From: Galaxea fascicularis
Taxonomy: Eukaryota; Cnidaria; Anthozoa; Scleractinia; Euphylliidae
Length of the DNA stretch: 64,000 nt
Direction of reading: 5' to 3'
Assembly: GCA_948470475.1 (NCBI GenBank)
Contig: OX419341.1
Span: forward strand, 13,834,805 to 13,898,804
Part shown: piece by piece, positions 43,461 through 52,296 of the stretch
Layout of the letters: the number at the start of each line of letters is the position of its first letter
Position numbering within the stretch: the first letter of the stretch is position 1
The notes under the pieces: generated by a model
Databases searched by the model: none
The model's input: the letters and a program-made list of their open reading frames with translations, nothing else
Told to the model about the DNA's origin: nothing
Program-made: the position numbers and the translations under genes

Positions 43461-45107
43461 AATCGATATTTTCGTGCACGTAACATGTTACCCAGAAACA
43501 ATGCCGATGTCACGCATTGTGAAAAAATCGGGTTCTGTTTTCAAAACAAAGCGGTCTACCGACCTGAGGACAGGCCGAGAGATATATCTTTAAATATGAC
43601 TTTTACCTGATAAAGGTAAAAACTTAAAATTTTTAATTTCAGTTTTTTCTGACGTCACGTGAAACAAAAAAATCGGCGAAAATTTCGGGCATTTGGGTAA
43701 ACGTGAATAGGCTATTGTTTACCTGCGCGAGATCGATTAACGACACTCGTCATTTGCATACTGTGTAATTCTGGGTAGGTTTTGTCTAAACTAATTCTCA
43801 ATCTTTCCAAAGAATTTGAAATGATGCTTCCCACTTAAACTGTTTACTCGTTACAAAACTTTTGCGGCTCAAAATGGCGAATTTGAGCGATTTGGTGGGT
43901 TTTGCGTTGACGGTCACTACACGTTATGAAAAGAAGTCAAGGGTGGAAAGCTCATTTTCGACCACTCCAGTGCCAAGCATATTTTCACCCAGAAATTTGA
44001 ATCGCCCGGCTTCCAAATCGAAGACCAGATAAACTGAAAGGTTGATGCTTCTGCTCATGGCATTCAATCCAAGATCCATCATTAACAATCCAAGTGCTAA
44101 CCGCCAAATAATTTTCGAGAAAATTATGCAGCGGACGGAATTTCGTGAGCCAAGGATCAACAGTCACGCTGTTTGCTCCACCTTGATTGGATGCAATCTT
44201 TAGCATCATCCAATCAGCGTGGAGTAACAGCGTGACTGCGGATGAGCTTTCAGAATGTCACATACGGTATTACAGTAAAAGCACTAAGAACGCAAGTCGT
44301 TCGATCGAACGGTAAGTTAACGGCAAAGTAGCGCGGTTTGGGTTTAACGAAGTGTTGGCAATTGGACTCATACGTACCTCGTAAAAATAGTCGTGAAGCC
44401 AGGAGGTTAGTAAACTTCCAAGTGTTATGGAACCAAATATTTAGACATTTCGTCTTTATTAAAGGTTGTTCGCGCGAAAATTTTCCAGTCGATAGCATTT
44501 TTTTTAATTTTTACTGCTGGCAGATAATGAGTTACCTGTGCCAGAAATGCAAAAAAAAATAGGAGTCACCGTCTTCGTTTCAGAGATAAAGCGTGTGGTA
44601 AACTATAATTGTCCCATATAATTGAGCATGGTCTACAGGGGTTTATAGTTAAAAATATCGAAGGTGAGTCAACGGAGGCAAACGATCTTAGTCATATTTT
44701 GTAGAAGTGGATCTGTTGCGTAAATAATTCCAAATGTTACTCACGTTTTCACAGAATTTAACCCTTTAAGAGGCATTTAAAATCGCCGCACAGATGCACG
44801 AAGAGCTAATAAGAACGGAATTCGATGGTGCATTTTGCCAAAAATTCAAACTTCTAGTCGATAGCTTTTCTTCATTTTTTTCCCTAAACGTAGAAAATCA
44901 GTAGAGAAAATGATCCATCGAAAAAAATTGGGGTCACCGAACGTCCAAGATCGTGAACTCCAGGCAAAGTTCTAGCAATAGCCATCTGCTCTATCATTTG
45001 TTTATTTTATGACTTAACGCGCGCTCATGCATGACGTTGCATGTGAATTTGCGTGCGCAGTAAGGATGCGCAGAAACAATTAGCTCGAACGTCCTCAAGA
45101 AAATTTA
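43461..45107. other. Repeat-derived non-coding DNA
   Basis: Contains a hairpin 44161-44238 (CAGTCACGCTGTT...CTCCAC...GATTGGATG with matching right arm) and GGTCACCG-type repeats near 44565 and 44935 related to 21531-21688. No gene recognised. Confidence 0.5.
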
Positions 45108-45520
45108 GTCCTGGGCGTAGTAGCTAGAGCGAGCATAAAACTGAGTGCATGTAAAGTTGTATTCAGTATAGAAAGCAGGAGTAGAGAAAAACAAAGAAGT
45201 GAAAAATGACTAAAGTTCAAGTCCAAGAGTCTCGTTACCTCCCGTTGCTCAAATGATAGTCCATTGCACAAGAATAACCTTGTGTCTAATTCAGTCAGAC
45301 AAAAGCTAAAGCAGACTGACCCACAAGGCGTTAGCTAGAAACATCGCGTGATTAATAGATTCTGCGGCTTCTAGATAGGAGTAAACCATCCTGCGCAGGC
45401 TAATTCTAGCTGGAATACAACATTTCTCAAATAACAACTCACGGAAAGTTTCAAAGGCATGCGTTTGAAATAGCAGCCCGCTGAAATGATTTCAACGCTG
45501 GTTATATTAACGAACAGTAT
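45108..45520 (+). promoter_or_regulatory. Upstream region of peptide locus D, distal part
   Basis: Homologous to 13190-13530 and 36910-37280 (CTGGGCGTAGTAGCTAGAG, AGACTGACCCACAAGGCG, TTTGAAATAGCAGCCCGC). Interrupted at about 45525 by a SINE fragment and then a MITE; homology resumes after 46760. Confidence 0.55.
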
Positions 45521-45524
45521 GTCA

Positions 45525-45645
45525 TTTATCGCGGAGGTCAGGGGTTCGAATCCCGTTGATGCTCCGATTTTTTTCAGGCTTCTTCCCCATTGCTTAAATT
45601 GGAAATTCACTGTGATAATCACTCTTCACATTCAGTATGTCATTT
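45525..45645 (+). mobile_element. Truncated tRNA-derived SINE
   Basis: Starts inside the tRNA head: B box GGGGTTCGAATCCCGTTGA, then TTTTTTCAGGCTTCTTCCCC and ATTGCTTAAATTG, a body typical of a widespread cnidarian SINE. The A box is lost, so it cannot drive its own transcription. It differs from the SINE at 35790. Confidence 0.7.
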
Positions 45646-45664
45646 GCAATATCTTTTTTTACAA

Positions 45665-46469
45665 TTAGGCCCTCTTCGCATTAAGACGAAAATTCGAGTT
45701 TGGCGTTTGCAAAAAACGTGAAAATTTTGAAATCACCAATTTTTTGTTTTCGCAATCCTGTTCGCACATGAAGATACGAAATATTTTTAGTGACAGATAA
45801 CTTGATCAATATACCATCGAGATGTCGTGAAATGTATGTCGGTGTCCGTTTCGCGCGAAGTTTCTGGTCGAATTTGTGAATGAAAAATGCTCCACCAAAA
45901 TGTTTTATGGCACTTAATTGCCTTTTGCTTTTCATGCAGAACCTGTTCTTCTTGCTACATCAACAATTAGTTATAGTTTTGGTTGCTAGGATTCGCCTGT
46001 TATGGATTTTGGAGGTTTAAATTCAGCTGAGAATACGCCGCCATCGCAGTCGTTTTCACCCACGCTGGATATTTCCTCGCTCAGCAGAATCTTGGTTCGA
46101 AATCTCTCTGCAACTGTCCAGTGCCATTTTCCTGATATCTTGTCCCGTAGAAATATGCGAATGGGTAGAGATTCATTCCGCGATTTACTGATATGTTCCG
46201 AGAGAGAAAACTGGCAGGAAGTCATGCGGTCTCGTTCGCTTCGCAATCCATATGTGACCCAATGACGGATGGATGTCAAGGAAAAAAGGATTTTCTCATC
46301 TGAAAAAATTTTTGCAGCCTCCAAAGTTAGTCGACGGAATCTTTGAAGTTTAGTTCCGCTTGCAAAAATTTTGGTGGGTGCAAAAAATCGTTCGCACTAG
46401 AAATGGCTTCGCGTTGACAGATTTTTTGGCAAAACAAACAAAATTTCGCGTAGGTCGAACAGGCCCTAA
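45665..46469. mobile_element. 805-bp MITE with TTAGGGCCT-type ends
   Basis: Left end TTAGGCCCTCTTCGCATT and right end the reverse complement of TTAGGGCCTGTTCGACC. The inner zones share GTTTGCAAAAAA / TTTTTTGGCAAAACAAAC inverted similarity. The right 309 bp are duplicated at 10941-11249. No transposase; the open frame 46002-46265 has no recognisable domain. Confidence 0.6.
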
Positions 46470-47796
46470 CAGTACAAATTCTCGCGCGCTCATTGGCTAA
46501 TTTTTATCGTCAATAAGCCGACAGACGCTGGAAATTATAATTTATGCGATGCGGCAACGAGCGACAGCAGACAATTTGACAGTTTGTCATCGTAAAAAAC
46601 AAATTGATGTCAGTTTTTCATGCGTCTGTCCTGTTATTGGCAATGAATTTCGTCATAACATTGTCAAAGTGGTCTGCGGATCCAGCTACTTTGACAATTG
46701 TATGACGAAATTCATGATTAATAACAGGACAGACGCCTGAAAAACTGATGTCAATTTGTTAAATCGTTCCTGTTTTGTCCAGTAATTGAAACCCTCTCGG
46801 TTAGTGTTTTCTCCGAAATGGTATTGTCTTGTATGTCCAACATTTAAGAATCTGAAACACTGGTGAAACTTGCCGAGTTCGTGCTGTTCATTATATTTCT
46901 GTTTTATTGAAGCAATATCCACCTGGATGAGAGTGAACAAAGTCCATTTAGCCCGAGACAGCGAACCAAAACAGCAAGGTCACTGACGGTGTATGTGTTC
47001 ATATACTAAATTAAACCAATTATGCGACAGAACGATCCGTTTTGTTAAGGGATACTCTTTTTTGACTGGTCAGTTTACGATATCGTAGGCAAAAAACTGA
47101 GATATTGTTCGGCTGTACGTCAGTTTCTTAAATACTCGAAACTCATTGTTTCAGTCTTGAACGAAAAAGACGTACCGCTAGTAGTCGTGAGTTAATTATG
47201 TGGAACAAACATTCATTTAGTTTATCCAATCTATTTGATTATAGGTGATTATCAAGAGTGAAAGATGAACAAGTCCGCTATATTTGTCGCTATTTTGGCT
47301 GTTTTCCTGTCCACAACCCTTGTGACTGTTGACTGGTAAGTCGTTTGACCTGGGAGCGAGGATTTGAGGGGATTTGCATTGCTTCCGTTTGCAATTCTTG
47401 TCTTCTTTTTAACACCACAATGCATTTCATACATTGATTTCACAACATCAAATAAACGCGAAAGACAACATTCTTCATCAATTCCAGGGCCGTACATAGC
47501 GGGGGGGCAGGGGGGGGGGGGGCAGTTGCCCCCGCCAGGAAAACTTTTTTTTTCTAACATAGTGTTTGATTTTGTTGGGCTGTATAAGGGAGATCCCTGT
47601 GAAGGTTTGTGGAGTTTGCCCCCGCAGACAAAAAATCCTAGGTACGGCTCTGAATTAGTACTCGACTGTGACTAATTTCTCTTGCTTCCTTCATACCAAA
47701 ATCACTCCCAGAGTGATGAAAGTGTGCCCAGTTTCCCTATGGAACTTCATCGCTGTCAGAACTTCTTCTTTAAGAACTTTATGGTCATTTGTTGCT
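46161..47796. repeat. Segmental duplication, copy 2
   Basis: Partner of 10941-12553. It carries the palindromic MITE (46598-46760), the upstream region and exon 1 of peptide locus D, and the intronic MITE (47485-47652). Similarity stops at 47796, inside the intron and before exon 2. Confidence 0.95.
47265..47335 (+). pseudogene. Secreted peptide paralogue D, orphan exon 1
   Basis: Identical in layout to exon 1 of paralogue A, with one Phe-to-Ser change in the signal peptide (AVFLSTTLVTVD) and the same GACTG|GTAAG donor. The intron diverges at 47796 and no exon 2 is found downstream, so this copy cannot make the family peptide. The signal exon could be spliced to another acceptor; none was identified. 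Confidence 0.75.
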
Positions 47797-48651
47797 TGGT
47801 AAATTACATCTACGTAAACATGTGGCAAATGTTACAACTAGATTTGAGGCCGGAAATCACACATTATGACACTTCAAACTATCACATCACTTATCAGATC
47901 ACTAGCATAGAATCGCTAAAGCCGCAAGAGCGGTAACAAGTCAAGAAACTGGAAAAACTTACGGTTTTCGCGCAGAAATACCGAGGCAAATCTTGTCGTC
48001 GCCTGATAGTTACTTGAAGTCCCGGATGTTGAAAAACGATTTCAAGCGAACTTCCGTCAAGCCCTTGTTTCTTGCTAAATTTTTACTAAGTCTTTAGCCT
48101 GCTCAAAAGTCAAGTCCAATTTCACCATCTGCGCTTACAAATCAACCCTGACACCTACGTTTTGAGGCTAAAGACTTCTTACCTCCGAAAGCAAAGCTCT
48201 ACAATAACCTTCACTGCGCCTAACAGTCGGCTTCATAGCCCCGACAAGATAAATACGCACGAAGGTTATTAAACGAGGCAGACACCGCATCTCGCTAGAA
48301 TTTTTCCCTCACTGAGCTTGAGGAGGTGAACAGGAAAGCTAAATATACTGACTCCGTTTGAAACTAAGCTTACGCTAAAATTTCAAATTCATGCAAATTT
48401 TCTTGAGAAAGAGAGAGAGAGTGGGACCAAATAAAGAGGGTTAAAAAAGAGGAGGGAGAGGGTAGGGGGGGGGGAGAGCTTATTTTAACTTTCAATGTTA
48501 ACTTTCTGTTACTAATCAGCTAATTTCCATCGTCGCTCCCCCCCAGCACAAGCAAAGACGAAGAAGAATAGAAGGGGGAAACACACCTCAGTAATAAAAT
48601 AAACAAGGCTTAGTGTAACTTTCCTGTGACCCTGTTTTCAAAAATCCAGGT

Positions 48652-48653
<2 letters not shown>
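47797..48653. other. Non-coding, purine-rich tract
   Basis: No gene recognised. The segment 48408-48480 is a purine-rich run (GA repeats and poly-G). The unrelated flank here replaces exon 2 of peptide locus D. Confidence 0.45.

Positions 48654-48733
<80 letters not shown>
48654..48733. repeat. (TA)n microsatellite, about 80 bp
   Basis: Uninterrupted TA dinucleotides abut the truncated 5' end of the Penelope-like element. Further (TA)n lie at 49893-49930 and 50130-50152. Confidence 0.95.
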
Positions 48734-48736
<3 letters not shown>

Positions 48737-49891
48737 TTAAGGCTTAGGAGGATTTGCTCATCAACAGACATACTTGAGCAAAGGATAATGGAATATTCCG
48801 ATTTTTTTGTCGCGTGCGGCTATAAGAGAAACAAAGTCTTGACAGAAATGAGAAAAGTAATCTCGCTAACACAGGAGGAGAGTTTACGCGCTAGGGAAAG
48901 GAAAACCATAACTCGCATTCCCCTAGTAACGACATACAACCCCCACACCATGTTCATTGCTGGAGTAGCAAATAGACACTGGCACTTTCTTCAATCGAAA
49001 GAAAGATTGGCCCACATTTTTCGAGAACGACCTTTGATTGCATATAGACGACCCAAAAGCCTCCGAGATACACTCGTGAGCACTACCTTGAAAAGAAAGA
49101 CACCTGACAATCATTCCAGCATAAGAGGCGGTTGTGGCCCTTGCAACAAACCAAGGTGTAGCTGGTGTAATCAGATAAACAAGGCATCAACCTTTACAGG
49201 GATAAGAAATTGCAAGGTCTTCGATATACTCCACACAGTGGATTGTCAATCTTCTTGGGTTATTTACATCATTGAATGCAATATTTGTAAGTTACAGTAT
49301 GTTGGAAAGAGCGAGACACCCTTTAACATCCGTCTTAACAATCACAGGAACCACATTAAAAAAGGAGTCAGTAGCTGTGAACTCACCGAGCATTTCCTTT
49401 ACAACACCAGAACTCATAACTTTGATAATGATGTAACAATCACGATCATCGAACAAATAAAACGAGATGAAATGATCATGGAAAAGAAAAGGGAAATACT
49501 TCGAAGACGGGAAATATTTTGGCAAAGAAGGCTAAATACTTTACAGCCTAATGGACTGAATAAAAGAATAGGCTAGAGTTTGGCAGACGCAAAAAAACCT
49601 TTATAAAGCAAAAACCGTACAATAATAATGTTTTAAAACATACGTCTTAAAGGGCGCTCCACTCAAGGCCTACAAATTACGTGCTTTATGGGAAAACTAT
49701 TCTCATGTGACGTCAGCAACTAATTGACGCACAATTACAAGTCGCACCATTTACTACGTCACTGTAAATAGCACTTATCAAATGTAATTAAGCAATCACA
49801 AAGCAGAAACCCCTGATGAAGGCAGAAGCCGAAACGCGTTGGGTTTAAAATAAAGTGCTTTTTATTGGAAGACCATCCTCTTTTGTGCAAG

Positions 49892-49892
<1 letters not shown>
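48734..49892 (+). mobile_element. Penelope-like retroelement, 5'-truncated, with GIY-YIG nuclease
   Basis: The open frame (coding from 48734 to the stop at 49576) begins in the reverse-transcriptase C-terminus (ALRLRRICSS, YSDFFVACGYKRNKV), then a zinc-finger-like GGCGPCNKPRCSWCN and the GIY-YIG endonuclease (SWVIYIIECNICKLQYVGKS, RLNNHRNHIKK, SELTEHF-like CELTEHF). The RT catalytic core is missing. The 3' UTR ends with a hammerhead ribozyme (49807-49846) and about 45 bp more before another (TA)n. The nuclease frame is undamaged, suggesting a young insertion. Penelope-like elements nick target DNA with this nuclease and prime reverse transcription there. Confidence 0.9.
49807..49846 (+). ncRNA. 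Minimal type I hammerhead ribozyme of the Penelope-like element
   Basis: Stem I AAACCC pairs with GGGTTT. Core CTGATGA (49813-49819); stem II GGC-AGAA-GCC; core GAAA (49831-49834). Stem III is only A-U and C-G with a GC loop (AC-GC-GT), then the cleavage-site T (49840). Every invariant position is present. Such tiny stem III hammerheads are known from Penelope-like elements and are thought to work best as dimers or in tandem copies. Cleavage would be between 49840 and 49841. Confidence 0.85.
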
Positions 49893-49933
<41 letters not shown>

Positions 49934-50128
49934 CGATATATAAATATATATATATAAGAAAAATTCCCCGGGATCCCACGTTCCTTACCACGTAAATCAC
50001 TACTTCGATTGCCGTGTTGCCAGTACGGTTGTCCTGATGGTGTAGTGGTTATTACACCCGACTAGTAACGGGGGGGACGTGGGTTCAAATCCCACTCAGG
50101 GCGAGTTTTCTTTCAAACATTTATTCAG

Positions 50129-50160
<32 letters not shown>
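49893..50160. repeat. (TA)n tracts around a tRNA-like sequence
   Basis: (TA)n at 49893-49930 and shorter runs to 49958, unique sequence, the tRNA-like block at 50031, then (TA)n at 50130-50152 and a poly-T run. Confidence 0.7.
50031..50103 (+). tRNA. tRNA-like sequence, probably a pseudogene or SINE head
   Basis: Acceptor arms GTCCTGA / TCAGGGC pair (one G-T). D arm GTGT...ACAC, and T arm GTGGG-TTCAAAT-CCCAC with a good B box (GGTTCAAATCC). The anticodon region CCCGACTAGTAACGGG gives only a 4-bp stem with an 8-base loop and a run of G in the variable region, so folding is imperfect; AGT would be the anticodon (Thr). Lack of a proper anticodon stem argues against a working tRNA. Confidence 0.45.
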
Positions 50161-50167
<7 letters not shown>

Positions 50168-52088
50168 ACTGTTTTGCTGCAGAACCAAAGCCACCATTCA
50201 ATCAAGTGCAAATTTTTCGAAATATCATCGGGCTTTGTTTCACAGGAACTATATGATTATGATGAGCAAAAACGATTAACAAACTTTTCTTCATCACAGT
50301 TTAATTACATCTGATTACATTTCGATACAAGTGGTAAAAATCACTTAACTAGGTTAACAGTTCTAGTGTCCCACTATTAAACCAACTTCACAATCAACAT
50401 GTATCGGTGACATTTTAATCTATCAAAAAATATTTCACAGCGAAAGTGCGATAAAACCTCAAAGTGAGCTCTCTTCGACACCGCCCATAAAAGAACAAAA
50501 GTACTTTGCTCGCCTTGTTTTGAACATTTTATTGTGTTATTCTTGTGATCTATTACGGTAAAGACGATAGAAAGTGCCGTAGATGTCCTTTTTACAATAA
50601 CATGGAAAAACGTTGAGCGAAATCGACTCTACTTTTCATCGAGAAAAGTGACTGCGACAGACTGATCGAGCATACTATTTTAGCCATGAATCAACTCAGG
50701 TGATCAACTGCAATTATCGAGTGATGTTGAGAATCGTTTTTTTTCTTGACTTCGATCACTTACAAATATTGCAAACAACAAACCTTGACTACTATTGACA
50801 TCACTGTTAATGATAACATCTGACTCGGGATTTCTGAAAAACATTTTTCAGCCGTAAACATTGAACAACGGACGAAGTTTTTACTGCAATAGCCTTAACA
50901 ATCTGGGATTTTTTAACTAACAACGAGAATTGCTTTTGATGGACAACAAATTGCTGGCATTTCCAATGCTGCAGCTGTTAAAAATTGTGTTTATATTTGG
51001 CAATGAGTTGTTGATTACTCTTTTGCGAGTTTCCAATAACGTCAACAAAGCGAAGCCGAGGATATAAACCGTCCGGACTTCGCTTGGCTTTTCTTCAACC
51101 AATTCTTTGCCCAAAAAAATGAGCGACAGCAGGGAAAACGAAGAGTTTTAGGCTCCAAAATGAAATATTGGAGCGAAAATATGCATTTGGAAAAAAGACG
51201 AGCGTTTTTAGTCCATCCAAACAACATGACAACAACAAAAGGTAAGAAAACAAAGAACGATGCCGGCGAATGTTTCTTCGGCGTTCCTTGTAGAAATTGG
51301 AAAACTAAGACAAGTAACAAACATAACTCGTAGTCACAGAGACAAATCACCTGATATGTGATATAAAAGACACAAAAGGAATACTAACCTGCGGACAGTT
51401 TAAGTCAGTCAACAATCACTCCGAAGGCAGAGCTAAAGCAGAAGCCGTCAGTTCACACAAAAGTATACGTATTCATTTGCTAAGCAGATACAAATCCTTA
51501 TCGGGGCTTGAAGTTTTTCACCGTCACTTTGTTTTACTTCCCATGTCTACCAAGGAAGCTTCTTCAATTAAGGATTTTTAGCGGCAAAACCATCCAATTT
51601 AATCCACAGCAAAAGTGAGCAATAGAAGACAGCGCCTGCATGATTAAAACCCTGCCAAACCACACGATCTTTTCTCTCGCAGATCCGTAAACTATAAAAT
51701 AGCAAAGCCAGGCAATCCAATTTGCTGCTCTTAACATCCAAAGGTTGATTCTCATCGGTTTAAACAAAAAACGAACTGAGAAGTAGTCAAGGTAGGCGGC
51801 AAATTGTTTACAGGACGGAGATCTGTTGATCCTGGCGAAAACTTACGCCTAGTTTTGGCCTGGCTTGAGCCTGCGATCGAATTGAAAACGAGTACCTGGT
51901 CAGCGGTCAACTTCAAAAAAAACAGCTGACGTCGACAGCTCATAACTTGAGCCCGCAATTTGGTCACGTGATACTGGTCAGCGGATACGTTGTTTTGACA
52001 GGTGTCAATTGACGTTGACATGGATGTCTAATATCAAAGATGTCCGCAGTAAACTAGATGGTCAGCTGGAGTATGGCCGCCATTTTGG

Positions 52089-52122
<34 letters not shown>

Positions 52123-52204
52123 GGGTATTATTAATTATTGTGCGACGTCGTCGTCGTCGTCGTCGTCGTCGGTCGCGCCCACGAGCAATACCGCTAGCCA
52201 AGAT

Positions 52205-52236
<32 letters not shown>

Positions 52237-52284
52237 AGGTATGGGGCTCCGTTTTGCGGCCCTTCGGGCCGCTGGAGCTCCGCT
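50161..52284 (+). mobile_element. 2.3-kb hairpin-ended element, copy 1 (5'-truncated)
   Basis: About 95% identical to copy 2. It begins at TTTTTACTGTTTTGCTGCAG against a (TA)n/poly-T tract, missing the first 130 bp. The 3' end has (TTA)n (52091-52123), a GTC microsatellite (52146-52171), then the hairpin GCGGCCCTTCGGGCCGC and GGAGCTCCGCT. Joined head-to-tail to copy 2 through only about 12 bp of AT sequence. No large ORF. Confidence 0.85.
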
Positions 52285-52296
52285 AATATATATATT

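Noticed and set aside
48626..48733. Start of the 316-codon frame with a long Ile-Tyr repeat
   Set aside because: The Ile-Tyr repeat is only the translation of the (TA)n microsatellite. Real coding begins at about 48734, where Penelope-like protein homology starts.
50031..50103. Functional tRNA-Thr(AGU)
   Set aside because: The anticodon stem has only four pairs with an eight-base loop and the variable loop is a G run; kept only as a tRNA-like sequence.
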